Positions 1 through 6,689 of a stretch of DNA of 14,283 nt are shown piece after piece. A program made the translations under genes and the position numbers. Each line of letters opens with the position of its first letter. The stretch's first letter is position 1. This DNA is from Actinomycetota bacterium (GTDB lineage: Bacteria > Actinomycetota > Acidimicrobiia > Spongiisociales > ZC4RG35). The stretch is taken from positions 1-14,283 of the forward strand of contig JAKEHF010000057.1 of NCBI GenBank assembly GCA_022615295.1, in the 5' to 3' direction. The notes under the pieces are model-generated. The model did not search any database and was not told the DNA's origin. It was given only the letters and a program-made list of their open reading frames with translations.

Positions 1-98
1 GCCCCTGAGACGACAGTCTCACACGTGATCAGACGCTGCTCCAGGTCGTCGGTGGTGAGTGCTTTCCAGTCCATGACCCGAACATACATTCGGTCCAT
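1..98 (-). CDS. Probable DUF222/13E12-family HNH endonuclease, N-terminus only (partial)
   Basis: An open frame on the minus strand starts with ATG at 98-96 and runs off the left edge, giving about 32 residues. Further in-frame ATGs lie at 89-87 and 74-72, and the last would give a start reading MDWKALTTDDLEQRL. The acidic, leucine-rich helical stretch (LTTDDLEQRLITCETVV) resembles the N-terminal DUF222 helix that precedes HNH nuclease domains in actinobacterial 13E12-repeat proteins. The HNH domain itself would lie outside the window. A LexA-type box overlaps the start region, and members of the mycobacterial 13E12 family are known to be SOS-regulated, which supports the call. The gene follows the histidine kinase stop at 213 in the same direction after about 114 bases. 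The family assignment is inferred from a short fragment; it could be another helical protein. Confidence 0.45.
   Translation of the reverse strand, partial: MDRMYVRVMDWKALTTDDLEQRLITCETVVSG
79..92. promoter_or_regulatory. Candidate LexA (SOS) box
   Basis: The sequence CGAACATACATTCG matches the actinobacterial/Gram-positive LexA operator CGAAC-N4-GTTCG at nine of ten arm positions. It overlaps the candidate start codons of the left-edge minus-strand gene, between the ATGs at 98 and 74, where LexA binding would block transcription or its early steps. The flanks extend the symmetry: 73-82 and 89-98 form an 8-of-10 inverted repeat. LexA control of the gene is inferred from the motif and its place. 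Confidence 0.5.
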
Positions 99-137
99 GA
101 CAGATTCAAGACTCCCGTAGACGATCCTCAGAAATTC

Positions 138-146
138 TTATCCACA
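138..146 (+). promoter_or_regulatory. Perfect DnaA-box sequence TTATCCACA, single copy
   Basis: TTATCCACA is the classical high-affinity DnaA-box consensus. It lies in the roughly 114-base gap between the histidine kinase stop and the left-edge gene, about 40 bases upstream of that gene's first ATG. No cluster of further boxes, AT-rich unwinding element or dnaA/dnaN gene is visible, so it is not evidence of an origin. It may be a DnaA-responsive promoter element, part of the left gene's promoter (TTGTGG on the minus strand), or chance. Confidence 0.3.
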
Positions 147-212
147 AGCCTCCAGTGGGGACTCGCGAAACGGCAGTGTCAGGGTGATGCTCGACGAGAG
201 CGCCCGAGACGA

Positions 213-1103
213 CTAGACGGACTGGACCATGTCGGGTACATCGACCCCGATGAGGTCCTCGGCGGGCCCGGTCTCCCCTTCGGCGAGGATGGCCCGGCGA
301 CGTAGCGGCAATGAGAAGCAGAACCGGGCGCCGGTGGGGAAGCGCCGCTCGTACCAGACGTCGCCACCCATGAAACGTGCCAGACGTCGGGCGATGGGTA
401 GACCAAGCCCGATCCCGGTCGACTCCCGGGCGTCGCCCTTGGACACCTGCTCAAAGTTCTCGAACACCCTCAGCGTCTCCTGGTCGGGCACACCGGGACC
501 GTTGTCGGAGATGATCACGGTGTACTGGTCACCTGCGACGAAGCCCTCGACCAGGATCTGGTCCCCTCCGTACTTCCGGGCGTTCTCCATGAGGTTGCGC
601 ACGATCTGCTGCACGCGGCGCCGATCCGCGTAGACCCTGACCCCGTCGGGGAGGGAGACGAGCGAGGTCTTCTTCCCACCGTTGGGGAAGACCATGAGGG
701 CGACATCCTCGATGAGATCGCCGAGATCGAACAGCTCCGGGTCGAGACGAAGACGATCCGCCTCGAGACGCGGGATCACGAGGACATCCTCGACCAGGTC
801 GCCGAGATAGATGGACTGACGGTTGATGATGGTGAGGAACTCGTTGACCTCCTCGGCGGGAAGGTCCCGCCACGAGTCGAGCAAGGTGTGGGAGAACCCG
901 GCGATCGACGTCAGCGGAGTCCGCAGCTCGTGGCTGACCATGGCCACGAAGTCGTTCTTGATCCGATGCGCCTCCTCGGAGAGACGGATCACTTCGCGCT
1001 CACGCTCCCGGCCCTTGGCCGTGATCCGCCATGCCCAGACGACGGCCACGACCCCGGTAAGGGGAAGCAGATAGGTCAACAGATCCGCGGGCAAATCGGG
1101 CAT
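213..1103 (-). CDS. Sensor histidine kinase, single membrane segment, no periplasmic domain
   Basis: This 296-residue protein has one N-terminal hydrophobic segment (residues 8-25) followed by a short charged coil (28-50). The HisKA dimerisation domain has the H-box SHELRTPL with phospho-acceptor H58. The HATPase_c domain has an N-box around N174 (LMENARKYGG), a G1 box DNGPGVP at 200-206 and a glycine-rich G2 box GIGLGL at 230-235, so it looks catalytically complete. There is no room for an extracellular sensor or a PAS/GAF domain, so the signal must come through the membrane, a partner protein or the cytoplasm. It lies 51 bases downstream of the CheA-like gene in the same direction, which suggests cotranscription. 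No response regulator gene is adjacent. The ATG at 1103 has only a weak purine-rich sequence upstream, so the exact start is less certain than the gene. Confidence 0.9.
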   Translation of the reverse strand: MPDLPADLLTYLLPLTGVVAVVWAWRITAKGREREREVIRLSEEAHRIKNDFVAMVSHELRTPLTSIAGFSHTLLDSWRDLPAEEVNEFLTIINRQSIYLGDLVEDVLVIPRLEADRLRLDPELFDLGDLIEDVALMVFPNGGKKTSLVSLPDGVRVYADRRRVQQIVRNLMENARKYGGDQILVEGFVAGDQYTVIISDNGPGVPDQETLRVFENFEQVSKGDARESTGIGLGLPIARRLARFMGGDVWYERRFPTGARFCFSLPLRRRAILAEGETGPAEDLIGVDVPDMVQSV

Positions 1104-1154
1104 GCCATCTTCATATCGGCGGGACCGAGACTGCTCTGAAGACGCCTCCGCTCC

Positions 1155-3194
1155 TTAGGCGGTGTCGGCGTTGCCCACACCGAGAAGCTGTCTCAGGGTC
1201 TTGGTGAGGACACCCTGGCGCAGGTCGAACTTGTCGAGATAAGCGTCGACCCCCACCTCCCAGGCGGCCTGCTTCTCCTCGGGGGTGGCCACCCCGGAGA
1301 CCATCACGATGGGCACCCGGATGTCGGCGGCCCGCATCGCCCTCACCAGCTCGACACCGTTGGAGCGTGGCATCGAGTAGTCCACGACCATGGCGTCGAA
1401 GCCGTCCGTGGCCATGGCCAGGACCGCCTCACGTGCCCCGCTTGCCACCTCGACCTCGAATCCCGCCCCGTTCAGCGTGGCGGAGAGGAGCTGGCGGACC
1501 CCTGCCGAGTCGTCGACGACCAGGACCCTCGGTTTGTCGTCGACGCCGCGGGGCCGCTGACGAGCCACCACACCGAGAAAGTTGGGGTCGATGACCACCA
1601 GGATCTGACCACCACCGAGGAGGGCGGCTCCAGTGATGTGGCCGACCCCCTCGAGGATGGGGCCCAGGTTCTTCACCGCGACTCGACGTCTGTCGACGAG
1701 CTCGCTCACAGTGACCGCCACTAGACCCGACCTGGTGCTCACCACCAGCAGCTCCGACTCGTCCGTCGGCTGGGGCGCGCCCACCGCCAGCGAGAGGGAG
1801 ACGCATGGGATGGAGACACTCTTGAACTGGAGCTCACGACCGTTGCCCCGGCTCGTGATCTCCGCCTTGGAGAGGGGCATGGTGGCCTCCACGGCCGCCT
1901 CGGGGATCCCCCAGAACTGATCGTCGAGCGCGACGACCACCACATTCTGGAGGACCATCGACATGGGGAGGACCATGGTCACCGTGGTCCCTACCCCCCG
2001 TTGCGAGCTCAGATGCACCGCACCGTTCACGGTCTCGGCCGCCTCCAGAGCAGCGGGGAGGCCCTCGCCGGCTCCGGAGAAGTCACTTACGGTGGTCGCC
2101 GTGCTGAACCCGGGATGGAAGAGGACGGGTGACAGGTCCGGGGGGAGGATGGGGAGACCGCGATCGTGCGCCACCTCGGCGACCCGGTCCCAATCGACAC
2201 CGGCGCCGTCGTCGGTCACGCTGATCTCGACCCTCTGGTCGTCGGCAAACGCCCGCACCTTGATGGTCCCGGTGGCCGGCTTGCCGGAGGCGACCCGGAT
2301 CTCCGGGCTCTCGATACCGTGATCGACTGCGTTTACCAGGAGATGACGGAGAGGCTCCCTGATCAGGTCGACGATCTGACGGTCGAGCTGGACATCCTGA
2401 CCCTCGACCTCAATCCGCACGTCCTTGCCCATGCGCCGGCCCAGGTAACGGACGAACTGGGGAAAGGTCGAAACCGCCTCGAAGAACGGCACGTTTGCCA
2501 GGGCCACCGCCTGCTCCTGGATGTCGCCGATCGACTCGCTGAGACGCTCGAGTTGACGTCTCCATGTCCTCCGGAACAGCTCGGGGTCGGCTCCCTCGAT
2601 CGAGACCAGAGAGAGGTCGGCGAGGGCGTCGGCATCGAGGGAGACCTCGACGATCCGATTAATCAGCCTGTAGAGATGCCCGGTGTCGACACGGGTGGCG
2701 CCACCCATGAGGGTCTCTGAGACGGAGGTGAGCAAACCACCGAGACTCGCCGGATCGCTGGGCCGCAGGCCGACGACTTCGGACACCTCGGGGGCCCGAG
2801 TCGGGTCGAGCTTCTCGAGGAGCTCGCCTATTTGGGCGTCTCCCGCGTCGTCGAGGGCGGTCACAAGACGTCCTGCTATCGCCTCCATGGCCACGATGGT
2901 CTCGCTGGGAAGTGCCTCGCCCTCACTGATGGCACGCCACAGACGTTCCAGGGTGGCTCCCGCCTCCTTGATCGTCTCGTGGCCGAGAAGCCCGGCCGAG
3001 CCCTTGATGGTGTGGGCGTCCCTCACGAGATCGCCCACCTGCTCGGCGGAGAGCTCGCCCGCGGTGAGATCCCGGGCGCCCGCGACGAGACGGCGCGAGC
3101 GCTCTTCGAGCTCGTCGCGGAAGATGCGCGTCAGCTCAGGTGTGTTCAGGTCCATTTCGGCTGGTCTGCCATTGATCGGCATCGGGCCACCCAC
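1155..3194 (-). CDS. CheA-like hybrid histidine kinase (Hpt - P3/kinase - CheW-like - receiver)
   Basis: This 679-residue protein has a CheA/ChpA-type layout. An Hpt domain (about 18-115) carries AHTIKGSAGLL with phospho-acceptor H61. A P3-like helical region follows at about 165-260. The CheA kinase domain has the N-box HLLVNAVDHGIE, a G1 box VTDDGAGVD, the PGFSTA lid sequence and a modified G2 box SGAGEGLP in place of the usual SGRGVGMD. A CheW-like (P5) domain follows, and the receiver domain (555-679) has DD near 561-562, phospho-acceptor D605, S633 and K655. Classical CheA proteins lack a receiver, so this is the hybrid type. No methyl-accepting protein, cheW, cheR, cheB or cheY gene is nearby. 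The GTG at 3194 lies 25 bases after the guaA stop; ATGs at 3182 and 3155 are alternatives and no Shine-Dalgarno sequence is decisive. It probably belongs to the guaB3-guaA operon. Confidence 0.9.
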   Translation of the reverse strand: MGGPMPINGRPAEMDLNTPELTRIFRDELEERSRRLVAGARDLTAGELSAEQVGDLVRDAHTIKGSAGLLGHETIKEAGATLERLWRAISEGEALPSETIVAMEAIAGRLVTALDDAGDAQIGELLEKLDPTRAPEVSEVVGLRPSDPASLGGLLTSVSETLMGGATRVDTGHLYRLINRIVEVSLDADALADLSLVSIEGADPELFRRTWRRQLERLSESIGDIQEQAVALANVPFFEAVSTFPQFVRYLGRRMGKDVRIEVEGQDVQLDRQIVDLIREPLRHLLVNAVDHGIESPEIRVASGKPATGTIKVRAFADDQRVEISVTDDGAGVDWDRVAEVAHDRGLPILPPDLSPVLFHPGFSTATTVSDFSGAGEGLPAALEAAETVNGAVHLSSQRGVGTTVTMVLPMSMVLQNVVVVALDDQFWGIPEAAVEATMPLSKAEITSRGNGRELQFKSVSIPCVSLSLAVGAPQPTDESELLVVSTRSGLVAVTVSELVDRRRVAVKNLGPILEGVGHITGAALLGGGQILVVIDPNFLGVVARQRPRGVDDKPRVLVVDDSAGVRQLLSATLNGAGFEVEVASGAREAVLAMATDGFDAMVVDYSMPRSNGVELVRAMRAADIRVPIVMVSGVATPEEKQAAWEVGVDAYLDKFDLRQGVLTKTLRQLLGVGNADTA

Positions 3195-3219
3195 TCTGAA
3201 TGGACCTATCGGCCTCCCC

Positions 3220-4764
3220 TCACTCCCATTCGATGGTGGCGGGAGGCTTGGAGGAGATGTCGTAGGCGACGCGGTTGATTGCGGGGACCTCGTTGATCAC
3301 CCGTGAGGAGATTCTCTCGAGCAGCTCATGGGGAAGACGGGCCCAATCGGCGGTCATGGCGTCCTCCGAGGTGACCGCCCTGACGACGAGGGGGTATGCG
3401 TAGGTGCGGCCGTCCCCCTGGACACCGACGGTCTTGATCCCCGGGAGCACACCGAAGGCCTGCCAGACCTCCCTATAAAGACCGGCGCGCCGTATCTCCT
3501 CGCTGATGATCGTGTCGGCAGCGCGCAGGGTGTCGAGACGCTCCCTGGTGACCTCACCGATGATCCGAACCGCCAGACCGGGACCCGGGAACGGCTGACG
3601 CCACACGATCTCCTCGGGGAGACCCAGCTCCTCGCCGATGGCTCTCACCTCGTCTTTGAAGAGGTCGCGAAGCGGCTCGACGAGCTCAAGAGTCATGTCC
3701 TCGGGCAGACCCCCCACGTTGTGGTGGGTCTTTATCGTGGCCGCCGATGAAGAGCCCGACTCGATGACGTCGGGATAGAGCGTCCCCTGCACCAGGAAGC
3801 GGGCGTCCCCCACGGTGGAAGCGGCCTCCTCGAAGACCCGGATGAAGATCTCCCCGATCACCCTCCGCTTCTCCTCCGGGTCGATGACCCCGGTGAGCTT
3901 CTCGAGGAAGCGGTCCTCTGCCTTGACGTGGATGAGGTCGATGGCGAACACCGACTCGAAGGTCTCCTCCACCTGCTCCGCCTCCCCGGCGCGGAGAAGG
4001 CCATGGTCAACGAAGATGCAGGTCAGTTGGTCGCCGACCGCCTCATGGACCAGGGCCGCAGCCACGGCCGAGTCGACTCCTCCGCTCAGGCCGCAGATCA
4101 CCCGCCCCTCGCCCACCTGGTCGCGTATGGAGACGACCTGGGTCTCGATGATCGAGTGCGACGTCCAGCTCGGAGTGGCCCCGCAGACCTCGTGGAGGAA
4201 TCTCTTCAGGATCTCGGCGCCCCGTGGAGTGTGGACGACCTCGGGATGGAACTGCACTCCGTAGAGGCCCCTTTCCGGGTCCTCCATGGCCGCCACCTCG
4301 GCCCCCGGCGACCGGCCCACTGCGCGGAATCCCTGAGGGACCGAGACCACCTGGTCCCCATGTGACATCCACACCTGCTGCTCGGTGGGCAGACCCTTGA
4401 GCAGGACGGAGTCCCCCACCGTCTCGAACCTGGTCTTCCCGTACTCGCCATCCGGGGTGTGAGCCACCGAGCCTCCCAGGGTCTGGGCGATCAGCTGGTG
4501 GCCGTAGCAGATGCCTAGAGTCGGCACTCCCAGGTCCAAGATCCCGGGGTCGATCGTGTAGGCGTCGTCGGAGTAGACCGATGCCGGCCCCCCGGAGAGG
4601 ATGAGCCCAATGGGGTCGAGCCGACGCACCTCGGCGGGTGTGATGCTCCAGGGCACGATCTGCGAGCGGACATGGGCCTCACGGACCCGCCTTGCGATGA
4701 GTTGGGCGTATTGCGCCCCGAAGTCGACGACGAGGATGGTCGGCTCGCCGCCCCGGGCGCTCAC
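3220..4764 (-). CDS. guaA: GMP synthase (glutamine-hydrolysing)
   Basis: GuaA converts XMP, ATP and glutamine to GMP in the cytoplasm, the last step of guanine nucleotide synthesis. The 514-residue product has the usual family length. The class I glutamine amidotransferase domain has the nucleophile motif GICYGHQ (C86) and the H173/E175 pair in VQFHPE. The ATP-pyrophosphatase domain has the P-loop LSGGVDSA (about 226-233). The C-terminal dimerisation domain holds VQGTLYPDVIES and RQPFPGPGLAVRI, both typical of GuaA. The frame stays open to 5097, but the extra N-terminal 111 codons lie inside guaB3 and are low-complexity. The GTG at 4764 gives a normal GuaA N-terminus, with ILVVDFGAQY at residues 10-19. 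It overlaps the guaB3 stop (GTGA), which implies translational coupling. Confidence 0.97.
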   Translation of the reverse strand: MSARGGEPTILVVDFGAQYAQLIARRVREAHVRSQIVPWSITPAEVRRLDPIGLILSGGPASVYSDDAYTIDPGILDLGVPTLGICYGHQLIAQTLGGSVAHTPDGEYGKTRFETVGDSVLLKGLPTEQQVWMSHGDQVVSVPQGFRAVGRSPGAEVAAMEDPERGLYGVQFHPEVVHTPRGAEILKRFLHEVCGATPSWTSHSIIETQVVSIRDQVGEGRVICGLSGGVDSAVAAALVHEAVGDQLTCIFVDHGLLRAGEAEQVEETFESVFAIDLIHVKAEDRFLEKLTGVIDPEEKRRVIGEIFIRVFEEAASTVGDARFLVQGTLYPDVIESGSSSAATIKTHHNVGGLPEDMTLELVEPLRDLFKDEVRAIGEELGLPEEIVWRQPFPGPGLAVRIIGEVTRERLDTLRAADTIISEEIRRAGLYREVWQAFGVLPGIKTVGVQGDGRTYAYPLVVRAVTSEDAMTADWARLPHELLERISSRVINEVPAINRVAYDISSKPPATIEWE

Positions 4765-5918
4765 CCCATCCCGACCTTCTGGCTGCGCTGCAGCGACTTG
4801 CCCTCGGTCTGTAGGGATGGGGCGATCATGACCTCCGCCTTCTGGAACTCCTTGACGTCGGAGTAACCGGTGGTGGCCATGGAGACCCTGAGAGCTCCGA
4901 ACAGGTTGCGTCGGCCGTCGTTCTCGTGGGCCGGTCCCACAAGGATCTCCTCGATGGTCCCCCGGTCTCCGACATGGACCCTGGCCCCCCGGGGAAGGGT
5001 GGGATGGAAGGTGGCCATACCCCAGTGATAACCCCGGCCCGGGGCCTCCGAAGCCGACGCCAGCGGAGAGCCGATCATCACCGCGTCGGCGCCGCACGCG
5101 ATCGCCTTGGCCACGTCACCCCCGGTGCGCATCCCCCCGTCGGCGATGACGTGCACATAGCGGCCGGTCTCGTCCAAATAGCGCATGCGGGCCCCGGCGG
5201 CGTCGGCGATGGCGGTGGCCTGGGGGACGCCGACCCCGAGCACACCACGCGTGGTGCAGGCCGCCCCGGGTCCGACACCGACGAGCACCCCGACCGCCCC
5301 GGTCCGCATCAGATGGAGAGCAGTCGAATAGCTGGCACAACCCCCCACGATCACCGGGACCTCAGAGGCGGCGATGTACTCCTTTAGATTGAGGGGCTCC
5401 TCGCGGGTCGAGACATGCTCCGCTGAGACGACCGTCCCCTGGATGACCAGGATGTCCAGCCCGGCGCCGATGGCGTGCGACGCCCAGGCCCGGACCCGTT
5501 GCGGGGTGAGACTGGCGGCACAGACGACTCCAGTCGCCTTGATCTCGGCTACTCGATGGGCGATCAGCTCCGGCTTGACCGGCTCGAGATAGATCTCCTG
5601 CATCCGCCGGGTTGCCTTCTCATCTCCCAGGTCGGCGATCTCCTCGTAGTAGGGGTCTGGGTCCTCGTATCGTGACCAGAGCCCTTCCAGGTTGAGGACG
5701 GCGAGCCCGCCCAGCCTGGCGATCTCGATGACGGTGTCGGGGCTGATCGCAGAGTCCATGGCCGAGCCCATCATGGGCAGCTCGAATCGGAAGGCATCGA
5801 GCTGCCAGGAGATATCGACGTCATCGGGGTCTCGGGTCCTCCGCGACGGGACGATGGCGATGTCGTCGAAGCCGAAGGCCTGACGACCGGACTTGCCGAT
5901 TCCGATGTCGATCTCCAC
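4761..5918 (-). CDS. guaB3: GuaB3-family IMP dehydrogenase
   Basis: This 385-residue protein belongs to the IMP dehydrogenase/GMP reductase superfamily and oxidises IMP to XMP or does a closely related reaction, supplying guaA. The N-terminal region with DDIAIVPSRRTRDP and SWQLDAF is characteristic of the actinobacterial GuaB3 subgroup. The catalytic loop reads GVGPGAACTTRGVLGVG with C221 as the expected nucleophile, followed by the phosphate-binding ADGGM and GADAVMIGSPLA segments. The CBS pair of canonical GuaB is absent. The frame continues upstream to 6122, but that part overlaps the divergent protease gene and is not GuaB3-like. The GTG at 5918 has GGAGG five bases upstream and gives the expected family start. 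Many actinobacteria also have a canonical guaB; none is in this window, so whether this is the main IMP dehydrogenase is unknown. Confidence 0.93.
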   Translation of the reverse strand: MEIDIGIGKSGRQAFGFDDIAIVPSRRTRDPDDVDISWQLDAFRFELPMMGSAMDSAISPDTVIEIARLGGLAVLNLEGLWSRYEDPDPYYEEIADLGDEKATRRMQEIYLEPVKPELIAHRVAEIKATGVVCAASLTPQRVRAWASHAIGAGLDILVIQGTVVSAEHVSTREEPLNLKEYIAASEVPVIVGGCASYSTALHLMRTGAVGVLVGVGPGAACTTRGVLGVGVPQATAIADAAGARMRYLDETGRYVHVIADGGMRTGGDVAKAIACGADAVMIGSPLASASEAPGRGYHWGMATFHPTLPRGARVHVGDRGTIEEILVGPAHENDGRRNLFGALRVSMATTGYSDVKEFQKAEVMIAPSLQTEGKSLQRSQKVGMG

Positions 5919-5923
5919 GCTGT

Positions 5924-5928
5924 CCTCC
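5924..5928 (-). promoter_or_regulatory. Shine-Dalgarno GGAGG deciding the guaB3 start
   Basis: On the minus strand GGAGG sits five bases before the GTG at 5918. It is one of the better ribosome binding sites in the window and supports the short guaB3 start over the much longer open frame that extends to 6122 through the neighbouring gene. Confidence 0.7.
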
Positions 5929-5941
5929 GGTCTCGGGCGCA

Positions 5942-5956
5942 GGGTAACAGTGACCC
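5942..5956. promoter_or_regulatory. Inverted repeat in the guaB3/CPBP divergent intergenic region
   Basis: GGGTAACAGTGACCC is an imperfect 15-base palindrome (12 of 15 positions symmetrical) in the 66-base gap between the divergent starts of guaB3 (5918) and the protease gene (5985). Its edge overlaps a TACCCT hexamer on the minus strand (5946-5941) that fits a TAnnnT -10 element for the guaB3 operon. It could be an operator controlling one or both promoters. No known regulator was recognised. Confidence 0.25.
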
Positions 5957-5984
5957 ACCCACCCCGGTTGTAGGCTCCGCCCCG

Positions 5985-6689
5985 GTGGCTAGGCCATGGA
6001 GAATCGTCGACTTCGCCCTGGTCTGGCTGGGCGGTCTTGCAGGCGCACTGCTCGCCGTCACTGTCGCCGGCCTGGGGACCCTCGACGACACCAGCCTGGT
6101 GGTGGTCGGGCTTGGCGGCCAATACGTGGGCAACTTCGTGGTGCTCGGGGTGCTGGCGAGACGTCGCCAGAGTCTGCGGATGACTCTCGAGCCGGGGGAC
6201 GTGCGCTACGTCGCCCTGGGGATCCTGGCCCAGATCGCGGTGGCGATCCTGCTCGAGCCTCTGGCACGGGTGTTGTTCCCCGACGGCCGCCCACCGCAGC
6301 AGATCGCAGAGATCATCTCAGACCCCTCGGCGGCCCTCTATCTCAAGTTGGCCATGTTCGGGGCTGCCGTCCTCTTGGCACCTCTCGCCGAGGAGCTGAT
6401 GTTCCGGGGCGTGCTCCTGCGGGCGATCGAGCCGTGGAGCCGTTGGACGGCCATAGGGGTGACCGCGTCCGTCTTCGCCGCGGTGCATCTCCTCGGCGTG
6501 GACCCGGAGCGGTTCTGGGCATCGGCGCTGGTCGTGGCGCCGCCGATACTGGCCTTGGGGGTATGGCTTGGCTGGTTGACGATGCGCAAGGGACGTCTCG
6601 GACCGGCGATATTCCTGCATTCGGGCTGGAACCTGGTCGCCGCGGTCGTCCTCCTCCTGCCCCCGGAGATGCTGGAACCCGTCGGCTAG
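5985..6689 (+). CDS. CPBP family intramembrane metalloprotease (CAAX protease/Abi type)
   Basis: This 234-residue protein is strongly hydrophobic, with about six or seven membrane segments (roughly 9-30, 38-58, 74-95, 117-134, 153-170, 178-198, 208-226). It has the conserved glutamate pair and arginine in AEELMFRG (E136, E137, R141), the second motif FAAVH (H168) and the third motif HSGWN (H212, N216). These are the metal-binding and catalytic signatures of the CPBP family (type II CAAX prenyl endopeptidase relatives). Bacterial members cleave membrane substrates or take part in bacteriocin self-immunity; the substrate here is unknown. The GTG start at 5985 has no Shine-Dalgarno sequence, but TAGGCT lies eight bases upstream, so the message may be leaderless. 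The stop overlaps the stop of trpS on the other strand. Confidence 0.9.
   Translation: MARPWRIVDFALVWLGGLAGALLAVTVAGLGTLDDTSLVVVGLGGQYVGNFVVLGVLARRRQSLRMTLEPGDVRYVALGILAQIAVAILLEPLARVLFPDGRPPQQIAEIISDPSAALYLKLAMFGAAVLLAPLAEELMFRGVLLRAIEPWSRWTAIGVTASVFAAVHLLGVDPERFWASALVVAPPILALGVWLGWLTMRKGRLGPAIFLHSGWNLVAAVVLLLPPEMLEPVG

Noticed and set aside
120..160. Replication origin suggested by the DnaA box
   Set aside because: Only one box is present, with no cluster, AT-rich element or dnaA/dnaN neighbours.
2166..2720. Plus-strand frame (184 codons) opposite the CheA-like gene
   Set aside because: It is antisense to conserved kinase domains, with no family resemblance or translation signal.
4765..5097. 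N-terminal extension of guaA by 111 codons
   Set aside because: It lies inside guaB3, is low-complexity and is not part of the GuaA family; the GTG at 4764 gives the normal length.
5919..6122. N-terminal extension of guaB3 by 68 codons
   Set aside because: It overlaps the divergent protease gene and is unlike GuaB3; the GTG at 5918 has a good ribosome binding site.
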